From: an uncultured Clostridia bacterium
GTDB lineage: Bacteria > Bacillota > Clostridia > Peptostreptococcales > Anaerovoracaceae
Reading direction: 5' to 3'
Assembly (NCBI GenBank): GCA_934256595.1
Contig: CAKQOW010000039.1
Coordinates: forward strand, 1-22,341
DNA: 22,341 nucleotides
Shown in pieces: positions 1 through 5,926 of the stretch; position 1 is the stretch's first letter; every line of letters begins with the position of its first letter. The notes beneath the pieces are model-generated. The model was not told where the DNA came from. It was given only the letters and a program-made list of their open reading frames with translations, and did no database searches. The position numbers and the translations under genes were made by a program.

Positions 1-2
1 GT

Positions 3-536
3 CTTGAATGGATAAGACCTTATATATCATTAAAGCTTGATGATGCGGGAATGTTCCCGGGCAAGTTCTTCCACGGCACAAAATTCGGCTGTATCGGCTC
101 ACAGATGGGAGCAGTGCTGGGAGTATGGGCGGCAACAGGAAAGCCGATACTTCATACCACAGGAGACGGCTCTTTCGGACAGTACGTGGGCGAAATGCTT
201 ACATACGCAAAGCACGGCGCGCAGGTTATTGCAGTTATAAACAACAATAACAAGTATGCAATGATTAAGGGCTTTGCCAATATTGCAACGCCAAATGAAA
301 ACAATGATATCGGACAGGACATAACAATGCCTGACGGCAGTCCGTTTGAATATTACAAGCTGCCTGCAGTATGGGGCGGCTACGGTGAAAAGGTAACAAG
401 ACCTGAGGATATAACCGCTGCAATCTCAAGAGCTGCGGCAACAGGAAAATCTGCGGTTATTGAAATAGAGGTTGTGGAAAGTGAAGATACATATTCACCG
501 GGAACTATTGAATGTTTCAAAATAGTGACAGCATAA
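3..536 (+). CDS. ThDP-dependent enzyme, C-terminal part (5' end outside window)
   Basis: The reading frame is open from base 3 at the window edge, so this is the C-terminal ~177 residues of a longer protein (family members are usually ~550 aa) and the first ATG at 51 is internal. The visible part is a TPP_enzyme_C (pyrimidine-binding) domain: the ThDP/Mg2+ motif runs from GDGSFGQYVGE to the INNNN about 30 residues later, preceded by the conserved glycine-rich GCIGSQMGA stretch. The family includes acetolactate synthase, benzoylformate, indolepyruvate and phosphonopyruvate decarboxylases, which act on 2-oxo acids in the cytoplasm. The specificity-determining N-terminal half is missing, so the substrate cannot be assigned. 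Downstream lie an ECF-type vitamin transporter subunit and a PLP aminotransferase, but a strong hairpin separates them from this gene. Confidence 0.85.
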   Translation, partial: LEWIRPYISLKLDDAGMFPGKFFHGTKFGCIGSQMGAVLGVWAATGKPILHTTGDGSFGQYVGEMLTYAKHGAQVIAVINNNNKYAMIKGFANIATPNENNDIGQDITMPDGSPFEYYKLPAVWGGYGEKVTRPEDITAAISRAAATGKSAVIEIEVVESEDTYSPGTIECFKIVTA

Positions 537-613
537 TAACCTTTTTAGCAGTTTAATAACATTACTTTCTCCGATGATTTCTATATAGAGATGACATTTT
601 AAAAAGGTTACAG

Positions 614-649
614 ATACAAGGCGCCCTATGAATATAGGGCGTTTTGTAT
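614..649 (+). terminator. Rho-independent terminator after the ThDP enzyme gene
   Basis: CGCCCTAT (622-629) pairs with ATAGGGCG (634-641) around a GAAT loop, followed directly by TTTT. The stem extends outward through ATACAA (614-619) and TTGTAT (644-649) with two G.U pairs between, giving about 16 bp. It lies 78 bp after the ThDP stop codon. Confidence 0.8.
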
Positions 650-797
650 TGCAAGGAAATAGTTTGTAATTAATAAAAATATAATTAATTGTATATAAAG
701 TGCTGTAAAATAGGAAAAAAACATATTTTAATTAAAATTGTATATATTAAAATAATTAAAATTGGATATTTTAAAGAGTATAATTCTGATGTAATAT

Positions 798-829
798 ATT
801 AAAAGACGATACATGTATTATCTTTTAAT
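798..829. promoter_or_regulatory. 32-bp near-perfect palindrome upstream of the ECF S-component gene
   Basis: The sequence is two-fold symmetric about 813/814: a central ATACATGTAT (809-818), a mismatched CG/TA step, then arms ATTAAAAGA (798-806) and TCTTTTAAT (821-829). It sits just downstream of a TATAAT at 779-784 and ends 26 bp before the ATG. That position fits a repressor operator at or after the transcription start, or a 5'-UTR hairpin close to the ribosome site. Its function is inferred; only the symmetry is directly seen. Confidence 0.5.
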
Positions 830-855
830 TCTATAACAAAGGAAGAGATGATAAA

Positions 856-1392
856 ATGAGCACAAATAATGCAGCTGCGGCAGCACCGCAGAACAAAACA
901 AAAATGATTGTAATTAACGGCCTTTTCATAGCTCTTACACTGGTGGCGACAATGTTTATAAATATCAGACTGCCCCTTGTAGGAAACGGCGGCCTTATTC
1001 ACCTTGGCAATGTACCTATGTTTCTTGGCGCGTTTGTTTTCGGCAGACGTACGGGAGCAATAGCAGGCGGCATAGGCATGAGCCTGTTTGACCTTATTTC
1101 AGGCTGGACCGCATGGGCGCCTTTTACTCTTGTAATCGTAGCCGCTATGGGATATGTTTCAGGCCTTATTTCAGAAAAACTCAAAGTACGCCCTGTAATA
1201 GCAAACACTATTGCAGTAATCGCAGCGCTTGTTATAAAAATCGTGGGATACTATTTCACAGAGGTTATTCTGTACGGAAACTGGATTGCGCCTTTTGGCT
1301 CTATCCCGGGAAATATAGTTCAGGTTGCCGTTGCAGGAATTATCGTAATACCTTTTGCAGGCAAGCTTAAATCAATCGCAGCTAAATACTAA
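856..1392 (+). CDS. ECF transporter S component (substrate-binding membrane subunit)
   Basis: A 178-residue, highly hydrophobic protein with about six predicted membrane segments. The N-terminal half has the family-typical LGNVPMFLGAFVFGRR and GAIAGGIGMSLFDLISG segments, pointing to the ECF-ribofla_trS/HmpT-PdxU-like group of energy-coupling-factor S components. These bind a vitamin or precursor at the outer face and share an EcfA/A'/T module encoded elsewhere; no ATPase or EcfT gene is visible here. ATG 856 follows a GGAAGAG ribosome site. The gene is 30 bp upstream of a PLP aminotransferase with no terminator between, so the two are probably cotranscribed. The transported vitamin is unresolved: a B6 vitamer or a thiamine precursor would fit the PLP- and ThDP-dependent neighbours, but that is inference. 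Confidence 0.82.
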   Translation: MSTNNAAAAAPQNKTKMIVINGLFIALTLVATMFINIRLPLVGNGGLIHLGNVPMFLGAFVFGRRTGAIAGGIGMSLFDLISGWTAWAPFTLVIVAAMGYVSGLISEKLKVRPVIANTIAVIAALVIKIVGYYFTEVILYGNWIAPFGSIPGNIVQVAVAGIIVIPFAGKLKSIAAKY

Positions 1393-1422
1393 AAAATATG
1401 CATACTGACAGGAGGCCTTATT

Positions 1423-2556
1423 ATGTACAAAATAATGACAGCAGGACCTACACAGGTTCGTGAAAATGTAAGACAGGCAAGAAGCCTTGTATCGACAAAC
1501 CCTGACCTTGACGAGGCGTTTTACGACTTCTACAGGGAAACCTGCGATATACTTGCGCAGCTTATGCACTCGTCAGGCAGAGCATATATACTGGGCGGAG
1601 AGGGAATACTGGGCCTTGAGGCTGCCTGCGCTTCTCTTACCGAGGCAGGCGACAGAGTGCTGGTTTTAGATAACGGTATATTCGGCAGAGGCTTTAAGGA
1701 CTTCGTAACAATGTACGGCGGAGAGCCGGTTCTGTTTACTTCGGATTACCGCAGACCGATAAATCCTGCAGAGCTTAGAGAATTTCTTGATAAGGACTCC
1801 GATTTCAAATATGCCACAGTGGTTCACTGTGACACTCCAAGCGGCGTTATGAATGATATTTCAAAGATATGTCCGCTGCTTGCAGAGTATGGAATTATGA
1901 GCGTTGTAGACTCTGTTGCAGGAATGTTCGGCGAATATGTGAATGTTGACGAAAGCTGCATAGATATTCTGTGCGGCGGTTCGCAAAAGGCGCTGTCCGC
2001 TCCTCCGGGACTTACAATGGTATGGGTAAGCGACAAAGCTATGGCGTCTATGGAAAACAGAAAAACACCGATTGCAGCCTTTTATGCAAACCTGCTTACT
2101 TTTAAAAACTATTACAGCGACAAATGGTTCCCTTACACTATGCCCGTAAGTGATATTACAGGACTTCGCGCGGCAATAGATAATGTTGTTTCAGAGCCTG
2201 ACATTATAGAACGTCATCACAAAATTGCAGAGGCGGCAAGAGCCGCTGTCAGAAATGCAGGGCTCAAGCTCTACCTTGAGGACGGATTTTCAAACAATGT
2301 TACTGTTATTGAGGTTCCTGAGGGCCTGACAGATACACAGATACTTTCGACTATGAGAGATAAGTATAACGTTATGATTTCCGGCTGCTTTGACGTACTG
2401 GCAGGCAAGGTTATAAGAATCGGGCATATGGGTGAAAATGCCAACAGAGAGGATATGTGTATGACATTTGATGCTATGGACAAAACCCTCAGCGAGCTTG
2501 GATTTGAACTTAAATCCAGCCTTAAAGACGAATTTATAAAGGCGCTTGATAATTAG
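1423..2556 (+). CDS. class V PLP-dependent aminotransferase (alanine/serine-glyoxylate aminotransferase-like)
   Basis: The protein has 377 residues with fold-type I features. The N-terminal MTAGPTQV matches the 'GP' start of alanine/serine-glyoxylate, 2-aminoethylphosphonate and ureidoglycine aminotransferases. The cofactor Asp lies in VVDSVAG (about D163), and the Schiff-base Lys in GGSQKALSAPPG (about K189). It transfers an amino group from an amino acid to a small 2-oxo acid in the cytoplasm; the exact pair cannot be read from sequence. An AGGAGG ribosome site lies about 7 bp before ATG 1423. Its place directly after an ECF S component suggests either that the transporter supplies a precursor used with it or simple coregulation. 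A hairpin follows at 2586-2616. Confidence 0.88.
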   Translation: MYKIMTAGPTQVRENVRQARSLVSTNPDLDEAFYDFYRETCDILAQLMHSSGRAYILGGEGILGLEAACASLTEAGDRVLVLDNGIFGRGFKDFVTMYGGEPVLFTSDYRRPINPAELREFLDKDSDFKYATVVHCDTPSGVMNDISKICPLLAEYGIMSVVDSVAGMFGEYVNVDESCIDILCGGSQKALSAPPGLTMVWVSDKAMASMENRKTPIAAFYANLLTFKNYYSDKWFPYTMPVSDITGLRAAIDNVVSEPDIIERHHKIAEAARAAVRNAGLKLYLEDGFSNNVTVIEVPEGLTDTQILSTMRDKYNVMISGCFDVLAGKVIRIGHMGENANREDMCMTFDAMDKTLSELGFELKSSLKDEFIKALDN

Positions 2557-2585
2557 AGTATAAACTACACAGCTATAAACCAATA

Positions 2586-2616
2586 AGGACCCCGCATTGT
2601 TAAGGTGCAGGGTCCT
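2586..2616 (+). terminator. hairpin after aminotransferase gene (no clear U-tract)
   Basis: AGGACCC (2586-2592) pairs with GGGTCCT (2610-2616), and inner GCA/TGC pairs extend the stem past a C-A mismatch. It lies 30 bp after the aminotransferase stop codon. The following bases are AAGCATTATAAGG, not a T-run, so it is a weak intrinsic terminator or an mRNA 3'-end stabilising hairpin. Confidence 0.5.
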
Positions 2617-2718
2617 AAGCATTATAAGGTCATTAAAACCCTCTCGTATTATCAGACCGGATGCGTTACAATAAATATATAAGGGCATTGATGAAGCTGA
2701 TAAGTGAAGGAGTATTAT

Positions 2719-3048
2719 ATGAATGATTTAAACAACCTTATGAAAGAAACCTGTGAAATGCTCAAGAATGTTTTTGGTGACAGACTTGAGCAGATATGGC
2801 TGTATGGCTCCTATGCCCGAGGCGATTTTGACTCGGAGTCAGACGTTGATATTATGGTCCTTGTGGATTTGCCAAAGGATAAGCTTGCATCATACAGAAG
2901 AAAAGTCAGTGATTTTTCTTCTGAACTTGATTTAAAATATGATGTTTTACTGTCAATAAAGCTGCAGGACAAAGAAACTTTTCAGAGATTTGCGGAAGTA
3001 TTGCCTTTCTTTAAGAATATTATCAGGGAGGGGAAACGTGTCCTATAA
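2719..3048 (+). CDS. minimal nucleotidyltransferase (MntA-type antitoxin), apparently without its HEPN partner
   Basis: A 109-residue protein with the polymerase-beta nucleotidyltransferase signature GSYARGDFDSESDVD, an exact GSx10DxD motif (residues 30-44) whose two aspartates bind metal. In MntA-HepT pairs this enzyme neutralises the HEPN RNase by adding AMP to a tyrosine. The start is taken at ATG 2719: a GTG at 2704 lies in frame but overlaps the GAAGGAG ribosome site. No HEPN ORF follows. A GTG at 3038 overlaps the stop and reads VSYNNKQ, similar to the start of HEPN partners, but then runs into a strong terminator and the antisense of corA. It is therefore an orphan or a decayed pair. 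Confidence 0.82.
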   Translation: MNDLNNLMKETCEMLKNVFGDRLEQIWLYGSYARGDFDSESDVDIMVLVDLPKDKLASYRRKVSDFSSELDLKYDVLLSIKLQDKETFQRFAEVLPFFKNIIREGKRVL

Positions 3049-3058
3049 TAATAAACAA

Positions 3059-3103
3059 CACCTGTACTTACTGCTGTGGAGCAGCAGAATACAGGTGCTT
3101 TTT
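3059..3103. terminator. bidirectional Rho-independent terminator between mntA-like and corA-like genes
   Basis: CACCTGTA (3059-3066) pairs with TACAGGTG (3090-3097), with a second inner stem CTGCTG (3071-3076)/CAGCAG (3082-3087), then CTTTTT (3098-3103). The minus-strand side ends in an A/T-rich tract and lies 10 bp after the corA stop, so it can serve both convergent genes. Confidence 0.88.
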
Positions 3104-3106
3104 CTG

Positions 3107-3976
3107 TCAGAAATATTTCTTTTTCTTAAAATATATGAACTCGCATACAGCTATAACTATAACCGCAATAATTACCGCAATATAGCCGTACCTCCAGCTA
3201 AGCTCAGGCATATGACGGAAGTTCATTCCGTACCAGCCTGTAAGAAGTGTAAGAGGCAGGAAAAACGTCGTAATGACAGTCAGAAAACCCATTATCTTAT
3301 TCTGATGAGCGTCCTGCATAGACTGAAAAAGCTCTCCAAGCTGCAGCAGATTTTCCCTTATGAACTGAACGTGATTCTGCAGACGCTCGCAGCGTCTTGT
3401 ATATTTATCCCAGCCGTCAGCTCCCGATAGAAATGAAGCGCAGACAGGAAGCTGCAGAAGCTCACCGATATCAACAAGCTGATCGTAGTAGGCATTAAGC
3501 TCGGACAGCTTGCGTCTGTATTTTGTAAGCGATACAAAAAAATTATCGGTATTTCCGTCTGCTATATTGTCCTCAAGCATCTCGGCCTGCTCCTCTATAT
3601 GAGAAAGATAAAGAATATCATCGGATATCATATTACCCATAACCTGCAGCAGAAGCTGTCCCGGAGTAAACCCGTCGCCGAGAATTTCAGCCTGCTTTTC
3701 TATCCATGGTTCAATCTCACCGGTGTTTTCAATAAAGACAATCTCCGAAGCTGTCAGACAGAAACCGAATGTAAGGCGCGCGTCTCTGTATAAATCGTTT
3801 TTTTCAGGCAGACGTATCATACCTGTAATACAGTCCCTGAAAACCTCGGCCTTGCAGTAGCGCATTGATTTAAGACTTTCGGCAAGCTCCCTGCAGCCTG
3901 AAAACCGCTCCCCATATTTACTGTTAAATTCCTCTCTGCTCATAATCTTAAACAGAGCCCCATCATATTTGTTCAT
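3107..3976 (-). CDS. corA: CorA family divalent metal (Mg2+) channel
   Basis: A 289-residue protein ending in two transmembrane helices with the CorA signature between them: GMN (about residues 250-252), here YGMNFRHMPE, followed by a second helix and a basic KKKK tail. The N-terminal ~220 residues are the cytoplasmic metal-sensing domain with long helices. CorA proteins form pentameric channels for Mg2+ (sometimes Co2+/Ni2+). Two start codons lie close together (3982 and 3976); the GGGTG ribosome site is 1 nt before the first and about 7 nt before the second, so 3976 (MNKYDG) is preferred. It converges on the nucleotidyltransferase gene with a shared terminator. Together with the Mn-riboswitch ATPase downstream it gives the region two metal-transport genes. 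Confidence 0.88.
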   Translation of the reverse strand: MNKYDGALFKIMSREEFNSKYGERFSGCRELAESLKSMRYCKAEVFRDCITGMIRLPEKNDLYRDARLTFGFCLTASEIVFIENTGEIEPWIEKQAEILGDGFTPGQLLLQVMGNMISDDILYLSHIEEQAEMLEDNIADGNTDNFFVSLTKYRRKLSELNAYYDQLVDIGELLQLPVCASFLSGADGWDKYTRRCERLQNHVQFIRENLLQLGELFQSMQDAHQNKIMGFLTVITTFFLPLTLLTGWYGMNFRHMPELSWRYGYIAVIIAVIVIAVCEFIYFKKKKYF

Positions 3977-4163
3977 AATCATTCACCCGTATATATTATT
4001 TGCCTTTTTATATATTTTAGCACCAAAGCATGTGGCGGGCAACCTGTATGCCCCTTAAAAATTTACCGGATGTATGATAAAATAAATATATGTTTTTTGT
4101 CTGTCCTGTCAGAAATGCAGGTAGCTTTGCGAATTAATATATGACAGCAGAGGAAAGGAGAAA

Positions 4164-4700
4164 GTGATTTTGAAAATTACAAAGGAAAACTGCATCGCTC
4201 ATATTGCGGCAGGAAATCCGCAGGCCATTGAATACATAGTTGCAGAATACGGCGACCTTATCAAAACAGTACTGTGCAGAAGTCTTGGACAGCACCGTCA
4301 GCACTGGGAAGAATGTTTTAACGATGTGCTTATGGCCGTATGGAAAACCGGCGGAAGCTTTAACAGCTCAAAGGGAAGTATGACCTCGTGGCTTGCCGCT
4401 GTGGCAAAGCACAAGGCTGTTGATTTTCTAAGGAAGGAAATCCGTCACGACAACAGAGCGGAAGCCCTGACAGAGCCGGCTGTGTACGATGAGTATTCAG
4501 GGGAAACAGTGATTGACGAGCTGCTGGAATGTCTGTGTGAAGAGGACAGGGAGCTGTTCAGAAGGCGCTATGTATATGAGCAGACTGCAGAGGAAATTAC
4601 CGCATCAACGGGACTCAAAAGAGATGTGGTATATTCGAGGCTTTCAAGAGGAAGGAAAAAAATTCGCAAAACTATGGAAGAAAGGGGTGCAGGCCGATGA
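4164..4700 (+). CDS. sigma-70 family RNA polymerase sigma factor (extracytoplasmic-function type)
   Basis: A 178-residue protein with sigma region 2 (about 45-92; ...WEECFNDVLMAVWK..., ...SWLAAVAKHKAVDFLRKE...) and region 4 (about 125-172) with a helix-turn-helix in AEEITASTGLKRDVVYSRLSRGRKKIR. Such small sigma factors redirect RNA polymerase in response to envelope or ion stress. The start is GTG 4164 (3 nt after GGAG) or, better spaced, TTG 4170 (9 nt after); no ATG fits. The ATGA at 4697-4700 overlaps this stop with the next start, so the anti-sigma-like membrane protein is translationally coupled, the usual arrangement of sigma and anti-sigma genes. Confidence 0.88.
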   Translation: MILKITKENCIAHIAAGNPQAIEYIVAEYGDLIKTVLCRSLGQHRQHWEECFNDVLMAVWKTGGSFNSSKGSMTSWLAAVAKHKAVDFLRKEIRHDNRAEALTEPAVYDEYSGETVIDELLECLCEEDRELFRRRYVYEQTAEEITASTGLKRDVVYSRLSRGRKKIRKTMEERGAGR

Positions 4701-5668
4701 AGGACAGATTTGAGATTATGACGCAGGAAGAAAAAACAAGAGCGATAGACAGCTTCTATAAAGAAGCGGGGATTAAGAAACCTACGGGAACAAAGAAGAA
4801 AAAAAGGTGGATATCGGTAGCTGTGGTAGCGTGTATTGTTCTTGCATTCAGTTTTACTCCGGCAGGAACAAGCGCGTGGGCCAAGGCAAGAGAAGCGTTT
4901 ATGGGAATAGGACAGTTCCTCGGAAATTCCACAGAGGACGACTATGTTACTGTCATAGACCAGACACAGAAAAAAGGAGACATAACCTTTACGCTTAATG
5001 AGGTTGTGGCAAGCGACTATGAGATGAGGTTTTCAGTGACTGTCGAAAAGGACGACGGGGAAGTGATTGGGTATAGCAGAATTGAAATGGCTGATGTATA
5101 TATAAATGGATTGCAGGCTTATGGTACAGGTAATTCAGAGGAGGAAATAAAATCATATGGCGCAGGCTCGTTTGGAGGCAAGAGTGATGGCGACAGAGGT
5201 ATATATTTTTTAAGTGTCAGCTATGAATATGATATGCCACTTAACCCTGAAATTCAGGCATCATTTTATGCAGACGGACGACATTTTAATTTTAAATTCA
5301 CCTTGGACAACAGCAGATTTCAGCAGGCAACCAAAGAGGTTGAAATTAATAAAGTATTTGATACCCCTGCGGGAGAGATACATATAGGTAAGCTGATTAT
5401 ATCGCCTATTGATCAAAATATAACTGTTGATTGTAAAGACGATATACAACTGTATTGCTATCTTGAAGGTACAGATGAAAAAGGTGACGAGGTGTCCTTC
5501 GGTGGTGTCTTTGGCACAGGCATGTATGGAAGCAGGCTTAATTCTGATAATACAAGCTATCAGCTTAATTATGATGTTAAATCATATACACTGCAGCTAA
5601 AATACCACGATGTACAGAAAAGTAAGATTATACCTGTAGGTGAGCCGTTTACAATTGATATTCCGTAG
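4697..5668 (+). CDS. membrane-anchored DUF4179-type anti-sigma-like protein
   Basis: The protein has 323 residues: a short cytoplasmic N-terminus (about 1-36), one transmembrane helix (about 38-60; ISVAVVACIVLAFSFT), and a ~260-residue beta-rich extracellular domain with the DUF4179-like GDITFTLNEVVASDYEMRFSVTVE segment. DUF4179 proteins typically follow ECF sigma genes in Clostridia and are presumed to hold the sigma factor at the membrane until a signal arrives. The start overlaps the sigma stop by 4 nt. The N-terminal domain is shorter than zinc-binding anti-sigma (ZAS) domains and has no HxxxCxxC motif, so direct sigma binding is inferred from context. From about 5060 the bases become more AT-rich than in neighbouring genes. 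Confidence 0.75.
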   Translation: MKDRFEIMTQEEKTRAIDSFYKEAGIKKPTGTKKKKRWISVAVVACIVLAFSFTPAGTSAWAKAREAFMGIGQFLGNSTEDDYVTVIDQTQKKGDITFTLNEVVASDYEMRFSVTVEKDDGEVIGYSRIEMADVYINGLQAYGTGNSEEEIKSYGAGSFGGKSDGDRGIYFLSVSYEYDMPLNPEIQASFYADGRHFNFKFTLDNSRFQQATKEVEINKVFDTPAGEIHIGKLIISPIDQNITVDCKDDIQLYCYLEGTDEKGDEVSFGGVFGTGMYGSRLNSDNTSYQLNYDVKSYTLQLKYHDVQKSKIIPVGEPFTIDIP

Positions 5669-5682
5669 CCAAAAGGGGATTT

Positions 5683-5710
5683 GAGGGCAGCTTCGGCTGC
5701 TCTCCTGTTT
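5683..5710 (+). terminator. Rho-independent terminator after the sigma/DUF4179 operon
   Basis: A 9-bp stem (GAGGGCAGC, 5683-5691, with GCTGCTCTC, 5696-5704; one G.U) closed by a stable TTCG tetraloop, followed by CTGTTT. The tail is weak but the position, 15 bp after the stop, fits. Confidence 0.7.
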
Positions 5711-5743
5711 GATTAAAAATGTTCACTGATTATGAATTTTTAA

Positions 5744-5772
5744 TTGACAGTCTGAATAAAATGCTATATAGT
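5744..5772 (+). promoter_or_regulatory. sigma-A promoter of the Mn riboswitch/ATPase unit
   Basis: TTGACA at 5744-5749 and TATAGT at 5767-5772 are separated by exactly 17 bp. The expected start near 5779 is just upstream of the riboswitch aptamer. Confidence 0.82.
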
Positions 5773-5778
5773 AGTTGA

Positions 5779-5906
5779 TAATAAGAGGGAGTAACTGGCG
5801 CCTGCAGGGCGTTTACGATGTCGTCAGTACGATGATTATCATCCGTATCGTAATCAAATGGTGAGACTTTTATTGCATATGTTTATGTGCAATAGAAGTC
5901 TTTTTT
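5779..5906 (+). ncRNA. yybP-ykoY family manganese riboswitch with transcription terminator
   Basis: The leader shows the conserved aptamer pieces in order: GAGGGAGTAACTGGCG (5785-5800), an arm of ACGAT (5815-5819) paired with ATCGT (5846-5850) enclosing the internal loop GTCGTCAGTA (5820-5829) and a GATGAT/ATCATC stem (5831-5836, 5838-5843), and a closing GTGAGACTTTT (5861-5871). The expression platform is a terminator: AGACTT (5864-5869) with AAGTCT (5896-5901), inner TATTGCA (5871-5877) with TGCAATA (5888-5894), then TTTTTT to 5906. The terminator stem reuses the aptamer 3' strand, so Mn2+ binding should prevent termination and turn on the ATPase, the known logic of this class. The assignment is by motif recall, not a covariance search. 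Confidence 0.88.
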
Positions 5907-5926
5907 GTTTTTTCGGGAGGTGTACT

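Larger units (their letters stand above)
537..855. other. 319-bp intergenic stretch, AT-rich
   Basis: No gene is visible here. It holds the hairpin terminator at 614-649, a very AT-rich segment (about 660-790) with a TATAAT at 779-784 that is the best -10 candidate for the downstream operon (its -35 at the right distance is poor), and the palindrome at 798-829. No known vitamin riboswitch (TPP, FMN, cobalamin) was recognised despite the transporter downstream. Confidence 0.6.

Noticed and set aside
2290..2688. Minus-strand 132-codon frame over the aminotransferase 3' end
   Set aside because: Overlaps a well-supported gene on the other strand, has no ribosome site and no recognisable protein features.
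2990..3430. 146-codon plus-strand frame after the nucleotidyltransferase as a HEPN toxin gene
   Set aside because: Most of it is antisense to corA and it crosses a strong terminator; only the first few codons resemble a HEPN start.
4019..4060. GGGCA/TGCCC hairpin between corA and the sigma gene as a terminator
   Set aside because: Only 5 bp, no T-run, and it lies upstream of both divergent genes where no terminator is needed.
5858..5926. Longer N-terminus of the P-type ATPase from GTG 5858
   Set aside because: It would translate the 3' side of the riboswitch and its terminator, has no ribosome site, and ATG 5927 has a strong GGGAGG site.
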